This document shows positions 13,279 to 20,961 of a stretch of 34,931 nucleotides of DNA, piece after piece (position 1 is the stretch's first letter; the number at the start of each line of letters is the position of its first letter). The translations under genes were made by a program, and so were the position numbers. The notes under the pieces were generated by a model. The model searched no databases and had not been told where the DNA came from. It saw only the letters and a list, made by a program, of their open reading frames with translations. Source of the stretch: Candidatus Competibacteraceae bacterium (GTDB lineage Bacteria > Pseudomonadota > Gammaproteobacteria > Competibacterales > Competibacteraceae); assembly GCA_016712625.1 (NCBI GenBank), contig JADJQQ010000014.1, positions 1 through 34,931 of the forward strand, read 5' to 3'.

Positions 13279-13682
13279 GTTGGTTTAAATTTGTCACAGG
13301 CGACCGCGTTCGCAAGATCGGAGGAAGCTATCAAGCGGACGGAGAAATAAAGGCCGCATTTCTCGCTGATGATGGGTCGGCTCGGTATGTATTTCGATTC
13401 GATAAGCCTGCCGGCCTGTTGCATATATTCAACGACGGGCAGCTTGAGAAGATCAATAAAATTTCTCCGGTTATTATTGATCTTACTGAAGATCAGCAAA
13501 CGGATATTTTGCCCATCATGGAAGAACTTAGCAGGATCGCATCTGAGGGGAATCCAGGGATGGCAATAGCGCAAGTATTCGATGATCATATGCGAGTTGA
13601 GCTATTCGATCACGAACAAGGCATGAAAATTAAATCTGCTCTTGGCAGGAATGGATCAAAAATAATAGTAGCCGCTAGTTGA
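13275..13682 (+). CDS. Hypothetical protein with SH3-like N-terminus
   Basis: A 135-residue protein beginning at ATG 13275, overlapping the preceding stop. Residues 1-58 look like a small beta-barrel (FVTGDRVRKIGG, RYVFRF, GLLHIFNDGQLEKI), a layout seen in many short phage and rhizobial proteins. The C-terminal 70 residues are a separate alpha/beta unit (DILPIMEELSRIASEGNPGMA, then strands). No function is known. It is joined head to tail with the winged-helix gene (TGATG). Confidence 0.5.
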   Translation: MSWFKFVTGDRVRKIGGSYQADGEIKAAFLADDGSARYVFRFDKPAGLLHIFNDGQLEKINKISPVIIDLTEDQQTDILPIMEELSRIASEGNPGMAIAQVFDDHMRVELFDHEQGMKIKSALGRNGSKIIVAAS

Positions 13683-13960
13683 TGAACATAAAAAGCTTGA
13701 CTCCAAAACAACGAAAAACGCTAGATGGCCTCGCAAAATTAGGGCGTCCAGCGAAACGACTTGAGATTGCGCAATCTGGTGGAATTGACGGGACTCAAGC
13801 CGCTCGTGCGCTCAGCAGACTTGAAGCGTATGAATTTTTTGAGAATAATGACGAATATCAATGGACGATTACCGATACCGGGAAATCGATATTGCTAAGC
13901 CTAGAAATAGAAGATAGGGAAGCCAATAAGCAAGACGCGAGTAATTCTGATGAAAGGTGA
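13682..13960 (+). CDS. Winged-helix protein
   Basis: A 92-residue protein consisting of one winged helix: helices LTPKQRKTLDGLAKL, RLEIAQSGG and TQAARALSRLEAYEFF (recognition helix), then the wing YQWTITDTGKSILL. This is the MarR/ArsR-like small DNA-binding fold common in phage regulators. An acidic tail (residues 78-92) follows. ATG 13682 shares one base with the previous stop. It may control the early operon, but no operator is visible. Confidence 0.55.
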   Translation: MNIKSLTPKQRKTLDGLAKLGRPAKRLEIAQSGGIDGTQAARALSRLEAYEFFENNDEYQWTITDTGKSILLSLEIEDREANKQDASNSDER

Positions 13961-13967
13961 TCATTGA

Positions 13968-14150
13968 ATGCTACTCAGAATAGAAGCCCCTCACTTCGTC
14001 GCCGGTTGCGAGTTGGTCAAGTGTGGCGATAGCTGGAAAGTCAACCAAAAGGCTTGCGCGACTATCATTAAATGGATTGTCAAGTTGAATCCAATTCAGG
14101 AAAGGAGGTATTTAATTTCGCAAGGCTGGGAATGGGAGTGGATGGAATGA
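13968..14150 (+). CDS. Small conserved phage protein
   Basis: A 60-residue protein. The opening LLRIEAPHFVAGCEL and the later ATIIKW are characteristic of a small, widely seen phage protein of unknown function (R-I-x-A-P-H-F-x-A-G, then A-x-I-I/L). The C-terminus is rich in Trp and Glu. Its TGA overlaps the next ATG (14147). Confidence 0.6.
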   Translation: MLLRIEAPHFVAGCELVKCGDSWKVNQKACATIIKWIVKLNPIQERRYLISQGWEWEWME

Positions 14151-14422
14151 CCGATAAAGCCTACCAATGGATTAGCATTGAAGAGCAGACACCTCCTCTA
14201 GATACTGTTTGTTTTCTATCTTTTGGACATTGGGTTGGATTTGGGGCGCGGATTATCATTAACGCTGAGGTTGATCCGCGTTCGGTTTTTTGTGGGGTTC
14301 TTGGGGTTCCAATTTTTCACGATGGATCAAGCAAGTGGTACGCCGAATTCGATATTGACAACATTATGCATCCGACGCGCTGGATGCCATTGCCGACACC
14401 GCCTGCAAAAACTGGAGAATAG
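14147..14422 (+). CDS. DUF551 family protein, second copy
   Basis: A 91-residue DUF551 protein: QWISIEEQTPPLDT at the start, a strand LSFGHWVGFG, and the closing PTRWMPLPTPPAK. The function is unknown. ATG 14147 overlaps the preceding stop (ATGA). It differs strongly in the middle from the copy at 6922, so the two were not duplicated recently. Confidence 0.7.
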   Translation: MTDKAYQWISIEEQTPPLDTVCFLSFGHWVGFGARIIINAEVDPRSVFCGVLGVPIFHDGSSKWYAEFDIDNIMHPTRWMPLPTPPAKTGE

Positions 14423-14448
14423 GCCGAGGTTTCTCGCGGAAAATCCTG

Positions 14449-14634
14449 ATGAACACAAACGACGAACGAATATGCCGAGACAAAGCAATCGAGATGCTTG
14501 ATAGGATGATCGAGCACCACTCGCTACGATATAAGAGCAGGTTTTCAGTAAGCGATCATCTAGCGGCCGTCGAAACCCTGAAAGCTATGCGCGACCACCT
14601 GGACCGCTGCTACGAGATACGAAGTTGCGATTGA
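14449..14634 (+). CDS. Small helical protein
   Basis: A 61-residue protein, all helical: DKAIEMLDRMIEHHSLRYKS and DHLAAVETLKAMRDHLDRCYEI. No family is recognised. The ribosome binding site is weak (gcggaaaatcctg). It is the last gene of the rightward arm; its stop lies eight bases before the tRNA-Thr-like sequence. Confidence 0.5.
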   Translation: MNTNDERICRDKAIEMLDRMIEHHSLRYKSRFSVSDHLAAVETLKAMRDHLDRCYEIRSCD

Positions 14635-14642
14635 ATTCAGCG

Positions 14643-14714
14643 CCCCCATTAGCTCAGTCGGTAGAGCGCCTGATTTGTACTCAGGATGTCGCGGGTTCGA
14701 TTCCTGCATTGTCA
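14643..14714 (+). tRNA. tRNA-Thr (TGT)-like, defective acceptor stem
   Basis: D arm GCTC/GAGC (14652-14655, 14664-14667) with an eight-base loop; anticodon stem CCTGA/TCAGG around TTTGTAC, anticodon TGT (14676-14678); five-base variable loop; T arm GCGGG TTCGATT CCTGC (14691-14707). The 5' acceptor strand CCCCCAT (14643-14649) should pair with ATGGGGG, but the sequence is ATTGTCA (14708-14714): only three of seven positions pair, and no proper CCA end follows. So three arms are perfect or nearly so and one strand of the fourth has been replaced. It is probably a non-functional relic unless the end is repaired. The tail-tip gene ends on the other strand only 22 bases further on. Confidence 0.55.
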
Positions 14715-14735
14715 TAACCAGTCAAATATAGTTCT

Positions 14736-16295
14736 CTAAAGCTGCAACCAATCCTCGCGACCATTGCAGTCGCGCGGCGCTCTCCGAAACCCGACGACTT
14801 TCGGATTATCCCTGTCTTGACCCTCAAACAAGACAAGCACTTCGTCGCCCTCCTCGAATCCGTACCCGTTACAAGGCGGATACGAAATGACCACATTGGA
14901 TAGCGTGGCCGTCGCATTTATGTCCATCGGAACTTTCGGGTCTTCGTCAACAAATTGACGCGGCTCCATCACTTCCAGAGTCAAATCACAAACCGCCAGC
15001 GGCTTGTTAAGGCTGGTAATCGTCGCATACCGCCATAGTGGTTTCCACTTAAAATGTCCAGGCTCCAACGCGGAATTATAGAAAACCGATTCCGGCGATG
15101 CGGAAACAGCCGGCGATATGCGTCCAGGCGGCACTTGCGATTCATTGAATGGCGCAAGATTCCATGGACGTTCTTCGACGTAGACGGTCTGCGGGTACAC
15201 ACCGCCAGTTTCCACGAACCCCGGCGTAACGGAATCATTCCGATTCCAGCCTGGCGGTTCCGCTGTCGAATACTCAGTGCCGACAACCAGCGTTTCGGTA
15301 TAAAACGTGGCCCACACGTCATAGACTTGCGCTGCTAGTGCTGTTTTCAGAGCCGTCAACTCATCAATCCGCGCCAGCCGTCGGTCATATTCCGCAAGAA
15401 TCCGCGCCAACTCCCGCCGCGCCGCTGCTTCTTTTCCAGCAGCAATTCCAAACTTGCGCACCGCATCCCCCAATTTTTCGGGCGTCGTCGTTTCAGTCCG
15501 TGGCGGTTCAATCTTCTCAATCCCTGCTTCCTGTTCCCGCGCCGCTGCTTGAGCCGGATCGTCGGGGTAGGTCACGGTCGGCGGCGACGGGTTAGGGTCG
15601 GGGTCTGGATGCGCGAGCAACGCGACCCAAATATGTGTAGCGGGATGATTGGCGCTATAGGTGTAGGCGACGCCGACCTGTGTCGCTACGTCCGAAAAGA
15701 GGGGATGGCTGCTGTTCCTTGTCCACGAATTGACGGCACCGGATGCGGTCAGCGCGCCGCATGAGAGTAGCTCGACGGTCATGTCTGATTGGTATCCAGT
15801 CGCCGCCACCCTGCTGCTTGGCACGCTCTTATCGCTGCCGATATGACCCATCAGCTTATGCCCGGACATATCGTAGACATGCCGTCGCGCGGCAAAATCT
15901 AGGTCATCGTCGCGAGTCAATGCGGCTTTGCCAGCGCCGGTACGCGCGGCGTTGATCGCATCGAATAGCGGCCCCTCTTGCGCTTTATCGGCCGGGTCCC
16001 ACGGCAACCCGGTTCCCGGGTCGTCTTCCGTGGGCGGCGTCAGCGGCGGAGGGTTGCCAGAATTCAGCAGGTCTTGCTGCCATTGGTTGATAACCTGATT
16101 CATCGCCGCCCGGGCGATTTCCGTCTCATCTTCCAGCAGCGACAGCGTAAGCACGGCCCGGCCCAGCGTCGCGGAATATGCGGACTGCGTGTCCTGCATG
16201 TCTTTCAGTTCCGCATCCAAGCGGCGCAAGTCATACGCCGGACGCGCGGTGTAAAGCCCGTCCCCCTTGTTTTCTACGATGACCGCGCGGCCCAT
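14736..16295 (-). CDS. Tail-tip protein with CAP/SCP domain
   Basis: A 519-residue protein, last gene of the late operon. Order of parts: an N-terminal helical region (1-75); a proline-rich linker (80-105); a CAP (cysteine-rich secretory protein/SCP) domain at about 108-230, with DAINAARTGAG, H151 in HIGSD, SRVAATGY, E175 and THIWVALLA; a charged coiled coil (250-322); and a C-terminal beta-rich domain ending with VVISYPPCNGYGFEEGD and VLFEGQD, like an OB/spike-type tail domain. CAP proteins act as secreted lipid- or wall-binding proteins; in a tail tip it may bind or cut a host surface component. ATG 16295 shares one base with the preceding stop (TAATG). A longer frame to 16535 exists but overlaps the neighbour. 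Confidence 0.7.
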   Translation of the reverse strand: MGRAVIVENKGDGLYTARPAYDLRRLDAELKDMQDTQSAYSATLGRAVLTLSLLEDETEIARAAMNQVINQWQQDLLNSGNPPPLTPPTEDDPGTGLPWDPADKAQEGPLFDAINAARTGAGKAALTRDDDLDFAARRHVYDMSGHKLMGHIGSDKSVPSSRVAATGYQSDMTVELLSCGALTASGAVNSWTRNSSHPLFSDVATQVGVAYTYSANHPATHIWVALLAHPDPDPNPSPPTVTYPDDPAQAAAREQEAGIEKIEPPRTETTTPEKLGDAVRKFGIAAGKEAAARRELARILAEYDRRLARIDELTALKTALAAQVYDVWATFYTETLVVGTEYSTAEPPGWNRNDSVTPGFVETGGVYPQTVYVEERPWNLAPFNESQVPPGRISPAVSASPESVFYNSALEPGHFKWKPLWRYATITSLNKPLAVCDLTLEVMEPRQFVDEDPKVPMDINATATLSNVVISYPPCNGYGFEEGDEVLVLFEGQDRDNPKVVGFRRAPRDCNGREDWLQL

Positions 16296-17926
16296 TACAG
16301 CGGAGCCTCCTGCACTACCATTTCCGAGTAAAACGGCGTAATCCGATACGTGATCGAATACGCGACAAACGACCACACGCCATCGTCCACGGTATCGCCT
16401 GGACGCAAGAGCGGGTTCACTTTCGTGCATGAGATCGACCGCCGCCCGGCCTCTCTGGTGCGTTGGTAGACCCCTTCCAGGTAGCGCGTTTGCAGCGTCT
16501 CCAGCACCGCCGAGACTCGGCATGTCACCTTGCATGTGACGCCGTGCGATTCTCGCGTATCTTCCACGTCAGTAATCGTCGCCCTCAGCATTTCGCCCAG
16601 TGTTTCAGTGCCGCCGGTCTTGAGTCCGGTATAAATCACCAGTTGCCCGATGCCTTCCAGTGCCCGCAGTGCCATCACCGTGGCTTGCGCAAGCCCAGCC
16701 GTCTGCACCAGCAGCCACGTTGATTCGTTGCGGCGGCGTCGGCACTCGAAACCGATCATAGGGACTTCGATCAGACTAGCCGTGCCGGTCACGTAGCAGC
16801 GATAGACCGCCTGACCATCGCCTAGGGGAGGCGTAGTCGGCGCTTGTGGCGTCGGGATCGCGAGGGCTAGCGGAATCGCCAAAGCTGGCATGACATACGC
16901 CGGACCGCCGCCAGGGATGCCCAGCACCACCGGCAAGGCCAGCGCCGGCACATTGGTTGTGATTGCCGTGACGACTTTGAACGCGCATACACCCCAAAGC
17001 GTCGTTCCGTGTGTATACTCGGTCTGGTATGTCCCGCTATTGTTATACTCTTCGAGTTGCCCGACCGCCGCTTGCCGCGTCCCGCACACCCACACGCCGC
17101 CGGCCGGGTCAACGCTAATTCCGTAGGGCGTGGCGTTTAAATCGCTGCCGCCGCCATACGTTGATTCCCATTGCTGCGTGCCACTTGAATTGTATTTGCG
17201 GACAACGCCATAAACACCACTCGCCTTGAAACAAACATAAACGTTTTGGCTTGAATCAACGGCAATCCCGTAAACGGTTCCTGATGTTGCTGACGCCATG
17301 TAATTTCTGGACCATTGCAATGACCCGGAATTATCGTATTGACGGACGCAATATCCGCCAGTATAAGCGCCGCATATATAAACGTAACCAGACGCATCAA
17401 CGGCAATTCCGTAAACCGTTGCGCCATGATTAGCAGTCCATTGCTGCGTGCCACTTGAATTGTATTTTCTAATGCTGACACTGCTAACTACATCGCCGCC
17501 TATATAGACATTATTCGACGAATCAATGGCTACGCATCGTGTTGTACCGCCATGATTTGCGTGCCATTGTTCAGTGCCGGATGCATTGTACTTGACAATG
17601 CTTGCGCCGCCCGATGAAGCACCGACGACTACAACATCGCCGGAATCATTGACAGCAATTCCGTAAAGCGTGGTTACGTGGTAATAGCGCTTCCACAACA
17701 AATTCCCGTCAATATCGTATTTGCGTGTCGTATTGACGGTAAAATCCGTGGTATCGAGTTTTGCTTTGCCTGCTGTATAAACATTGCCATCTGAATCAGC
17801 ATCAACCGCATAAACCGAATCGAAATGATCGGCGGTCCAAATCTCAGTCGTATTGCCGTCATCGAAAAACTTTGTCGTTTTATTCGACGTATTTCTATCA
17901 CCGACCACCGCAATATGGACGGTCAT
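16295..17926 (-). CDS. Tail-tip beta-propeller protein, copy 2
   Basis: A 543-residue protein. Residues about 30-305 hold six or seven propeller repeats of about 45 residues, each close to Y-G-I-A-V-D-x-S-G-x-V-Y followed by a strand and R-K-Y-N-S-S-G-T-x-Q-W. A Pro/Ala/Leu linker with PALALPVVLGIP and PALAIPLALAIP follows, then a C-terminal domain (from about 365: AVYRCYVTGTASLIEVPM to the end). The same linker and C-terminal domain occur in the protein encoded by the next gene upstream in the operon, so the two are paralogues with different propellers. Location after the tape measure makes them tail-tip or receptor-binding components. ATG overlaps the neighbour's stop (ATGA). Confidence 0.7.
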   Translation of the reverse strand: MTVHIAVVGDRNTSNKTTKFFDDGNTTEIWTADHFDSVYAVDADSDGNVYTAGKAKLDTTDFTVNTTRKYDIDGNLLWKRYYHVTTLYGIAVNDSGDVVVVGASSGGASIVKYNASGTEQWHANHGGTTRCVAIDSSNNVYIGGDVVSSVSIRKYNSSGTQQWTANHGATVYGIAVDASGYVYICGAYTGGYCVRQYDNSGSLQWSRNYMASATSGTVYGIAVDSSQNVYVCFKASGVYGVVRKYNSSGTQQWESTYGGGSDLNATPYGISVDPAGGVWVCGTRQAAVGQLEEYNNSGTYQTEYTHGTTLWGVCAFKVVTAITTNVPALALPVVLGIPGGGPAYVMPALAIPLALAIPTPQAPTTPPLGDGQAVYRCYVTGTASLIEVPMIGFECRRRRNESTWLLVQTAGLAQATVMALRALEGIGQLVIYTGLKTGGTETLGEMLRATITDVEDTRESHGVTCKVTCRVSAVLETLQTRYLEGVYQRTREAGRRSISCTKVNPLLRPGDTVDDGVWSFVAYSITYRITPFYSEMVVQEAPL

Positions 17927-19698
17927 GATGCAGCCTCGGCGATTTCCATGACTTCGCGAGTCGGCGATACGCTATATGTGATTTCCGCCACGACCATGGT
18001 TTCTTCTCCGCCCAAATCGGCCGTGTCTCCCGGTTGCAGGTAGGTATCCACGGCACACCGCGCGCGCCGCCGTCCGTCACTCAGATTTCGATAGGACACG
18101 CCTCGCACTGTCCTAACTTTAGGATTAGCGATTTCGGCCGTATCTTTGGCGTTTAGGCTTGCCGAGGCGCGACCTGAGCCGGCGTCCCACCGGTACGGCG
18201 TCGTTTCGTCCATCGGCGCGGCGAGGATTTCATCAAGCTGTTCTGTCCCGTCCCGCAGCCGTATCCCGCGCTTGATGATCAGCGTCCCGTCTGTTCGGTC
18301 AATGACTTGCTGAATTTGCGCGTCCGATAGCCCTGGACAAATCGCGGTCATGGACAAGACGCCGTAGCCGCGCCTACAGGTAAACGAAGCCATGGGAAGC
18401 TCTACAGTCCCGGTGCCGCCTGTCAAATAGAGCCGGTAGACAGTGGCCAGCGGGAATGCGCCGGCATACTCTCGAATGACTTTAGGCGCGGCCAACGACA
18501 AATAAATCGGCAAGGCCGGAATGCTGGTGTACCGGTCGCCGATGGTTTCCGGGATCGCCAATGCCAACGGCAATGGTATTGATGGTAGCTGCTGGACGTT
18601 CTCGTAATAAACCGACAGCGGCGAATCGATGGATGAAACTTGTGACCCGGCTAGATACACGGTTCCGTCCGTATCATTGACATCCATTTGTGTGATTGGG
18701 GCTAGATAATAAGGATCATTCCATGTCCTATGCACGGAAATCGTCTTACTGATAAACGCTAGGCTTGTATTGAATAATGAAACGTGGCCGTTAAAATAAG
18801 CAACGGTCGGATAATAAAACGACTTCATGAATAGCGTGGAATTCTTATAGCGCAATTCCAGCGGAGTATTACCGGCTCTTGAAATACCAGCGGCAGTTAA
18901 TGCGTCAATGCCAGCGATATAATTACCGTCCGTGTCCCATTTTACTATATCGTAATTATCTGATGACGTGTTGTAATAAACGAGATTTTCTGAAACGTCA
19001 TTCGGGTCATAATCATTCAGCGCATAATAACCGCTGCCTCCGTAATTAAGAGTATAGATGTAGCCAGAACCATCCAAGACCATCCCGGTCATAGGCGCAT
19101 TTAAAACCACGGTCCACAAATGCGTTCCGTCTGATTGATATTTACTCAGTTCCCCGGCTTCTACGGTCGAACTAGCGGTATAAACATTTCCACTTCCGTC
19201 AATCTGAATCGCATGAATCGTGTGCGTTCCTTGCGATAGAAGCGGCGGATCTCCAACGTAATACGGCCATATCTCAGACGATTTCGACCATAACAACGAA
19301 CCGCTTGAATCGTACTTTCTGAATGAATAGTACGAGTCCGAAGCATTTTGATAGCCTCCGACATAGATTGATCCATCAGATTCGTCTATGGCAATCGCTA
19401 GGATATAATTCCCGTGTAGGCTTGGGAATGTAATGCGGTCACCATTGCGTCGATAGACTCTGAAGAATTCCCCGGATGTCTTTAGCTCGCTAGTTGGATA
19501 CGCATATTGCCGATGAGCCATATATAAGTGGCCAGACGCATCAGCAGCCATGACGCGCGGCACATCGCCATAGATAACTCCGCCCCACCGAATCTGATAG
19601 ATCAGGTTATCGGCTTCATCATAGCCTTTTGCGACAACTGGGTTTTCGCTAGCGCCGTCTAGCGATGCTCCCATGTACCAAACAATGCCATTGGCCAT
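17923..19698 (-). CDS. Tail-tip beta-propeller protein, copy 1
   Basis: A 591-residue protein with the same plan as its downstream paralogue. The N-terminal 370 residues carry diverged propeller repeats (AIDESDGSIYVGGYQ, QIDGSGNVYTAS, VLDGSGYIYTLN, MDVNDTDGTVYLAG, each with a trailing KYxSDGxxLW-type strand). The linker has IPLPLALAIP and IPALPIYLSLAAP. The C-terminal domain starts near 420 (ATVYRLYLTGGTGTVELPM) and ends with YLQPGDTADLGGEE and ITYSVSPTREVMEI, aligning with YRCYVTGTASLIEVPM and LLRPGDTVDDG in copy 2. It may form part of the tip ring through the shared domain while the propeller faces outwards. Start ATG shares a base with the preceding stop. Confidence 0.7.
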   Translation of the reverse strand: MANGIVWYMGASLDGASENPVVAKGYDEADNLIYQIRWGGVIYGDVPRVMAADASGHLYMAHRQYAYPTSELKTSGEFFRVYRRNGDRITFPSLHGNYILAIAIDESDGSIYVGGYQNASDSYYSFRKYDSSGSLLWSKSSEIWPYYVGDPPLLSQGTHTIHAIQIDGSGNVYTASSTVEAGELSKYQSDGTHLWTVVLNAPMTGMVLDGSGYIYTLNYGGSGYYALNDYDPNDVSENLVYYNTSSDNYDIVKWDTDGNYIAGIDALTAAGISRAGNTPLELRYKNSTLFMKSFYYPTVAYFNGHVSLFNTSLAFISKTISVHRTWNDPYYLAPITQMDVNDTDGTVYLAGSQVSSIDSPLSVYYENVQQLPSIPLPLALAIPETIGDRYTSIPALPIYLSLAAPKVIREYAGAFPLATVYRLYLTGGTGTVELPMASFTCRRGYGVLSMTAICPGLSDAQIQQVIDRTDGTLIIKRGIRLRDGTEQLDEILAAPMDETTPYRWDAGSGRASASLNAKDTAEIANPKVRTVRGVSYRNLSDGRRRARCAVDTYLQPGDTADLGGEETMVVAEITYSVSPTREVMEIAEAAS

Positions 19699-20129
19699 TA
19701 TGTCGGCCGATAGAATAACTTGTCGGTAGCATTCCAGCTTAACGTATAGTTGCTGCCGGTATTAACAATGTCAGCCGGCGTCGTGTCAAGCAATGAATAA
19801 AAAAGCAACGGGTTTGTCAGCCCTCCGCCAGACCCTAATTTGTAGCAAACAGCATAACGAAATGTCTTTGTTAACGACGTCCATATCACATCGTCATAGT
19901 CAATATTGCTATTCGTAGCGACCGGATTTGCAATCGTCTCACCGCCAGTTGTATATCCGCTGCCGGTAGAAACTTCATAAGAAGAAACGTCAGCCCATTG
20001 CGTATGCGCGCTGCTCGGCGTATAGCTGGACGTAACGAGGGCAATCTTCAACGTGTCGGTATCAAGATCGATGCCGCCCGTGTTCAGCAGTTTCCACAAG
20101 TGATCGTAAGCCGTAATTGTGGTAGCCAT
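19698..20129 (-). CDS. Phage structural protein, tail-associated
   Basis: A 143-residue beta-rich protein of a type common in phage tail regions: ITAYDHLWKLLNTGG, LKIALVTSSYTPS, QWADVSSYEVSTGSGYTTGG and TFRYAVCY. The family is usually called a minor structural or virion protein without a known role. The start follows the preceding stop by one base. Context places it between the tape measure and the tip proteins. Confidence 0.55.
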   Translation of the reverse strand: MATTITAYDHLWKLLNTGGIDLDTDTLKIALVTSSYTPSSAHTQWADVSSYEVSTGSGYTTGGETIANPVATNSNIDYDDVIWTSLTKTFRYAVCYKLGSGGGLTNPLLFYSLLDTTPADIVNTGSNYTLSWNATDKLFYRPT

Positions 20130-20130
20130 T

Positions 20131-20475
20131 TCATGAGTCCAATCGGCTCACAAGCCGAATTGATAGATTGAGAGTGTCTTTATTGATCGTCATCGACGGA
20201 ATGCCAAGATATGCGCCAATTTCGCAACACACGATGACTTGGCTGTAATACGAAATTAGATATTTGATCGTTTCCAGACTAGCGCGAGTTGGATATTTGA
20301 CGGACGATTTGATCGTCTGGTCGGCGACTGAATATCCGGTATCGTAAACCGATACGCCACCGTCCAGGGTCGCGGTTACGCTTCCACGGCGTTCCGCGTC
20401 ATACGGATTAGCAATGAAGGCGTCTAATATAATAGCGCCGCTTGGGTCGTATGATGTTGCCGATAGACTAATCAT
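20131..20475 (-). CDS. Putative minor tail protein
   Basis: A 114-residue beta-rich protein with no recognised family. It opens with MISLSATSYDPSGAIILDAF and ends in strands. Its ATG overlaps the TGA that ends the frame-corrected tape measure (20474-20472), which supports both calls. Position corresponds to the lambda M/L region, but no similarity to those proteins is evident. Confidence 0.5.
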   Translation of the reverse strand: MISLSATSYDPSGAIILDAFIANPYDAERRGSVTATLDGGVSVYDTGYSVADQTIKSSVKYPTRASLETIKYLISYYSQVIVCCEIGAYLGIPSMTINKDTLNLSIRLVSRLDS

Positions 20476-20961
20476 GTCACACCCAACAAATAATCAGCAA
20501 AGTCAGCATTGGCTCTCACGCGAATCGACTTTAGGATTTCCCACATAAACGCTTCAAGTTGTGGCGCAAGTCCGGTTCCATCTATCTTTATGAATAGAAT
20601 CTCCACGGTCCAATGCCCTGGTCTTAGCGCGAATGTTCTCAATCTCAGCTTGCGTGACTTTTCGTTGAAGCTCTAAAGCCGCATCGCGCCGCTTATTCTC
20701 GGCCTCAATCTGTTCAATAATCCGCAATTGCGTATAGGTGTCCGCGCTGGCCAGCGACCCGAAAAGGCTGCCTAGCAAATCGCCGGTGCTATTGACCGTG
20801 GTATTGATTGAATCAAACGTCGCTTTGACTCTATCCGCTTGCGCTTCAAGATCGGCGACATTCAGATTAACGTAAGCCTCAATGGTCTTGATGCGCTCAT
20901 TAGATGCAATCTCTTCCATCTTTGCTTGGAATTCTTGCGATTTCTTAGTCGCCTCATCAAC
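20472..20961 (-). pseudogene. C-terminal part of tape measure, displaced by two shifts
   Basis: After the seven-A run (seven T at 20962-20968 on the + strand) the tape-measure frame ends at once (KKS, stop). Dropping one A continues into VDEATKKSQEFQAKMEEIASNERIK and 120 more helical residues, a segment open from 20919 to 20554. A second one-base shift near 20586-20605 then gives FIKIDGTGLAPQLEAFMWEI and a typical tape-measure ending (FADYLLGVT) with TGA 20474-20472 overlapping the next ATG. Both shifts are in the same direction. I read this as the last 160 or so residues of the tape measure, separated by indels or sequencing errors, not as a separate gene. Confidence 0.65.

Noticed and set aside
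14643..14714. Prophage attachment site
   Set aside because: attP normally carries the intact 3' end of a tRNA; here the 3' end is the broken part, and no integrase gene is present.
15054..16331. + strand frames inside the tail-tip gene
   Set aside because: They are Arg/Ser-rich complements of the CAP-domain gene, with no starts or motifs.
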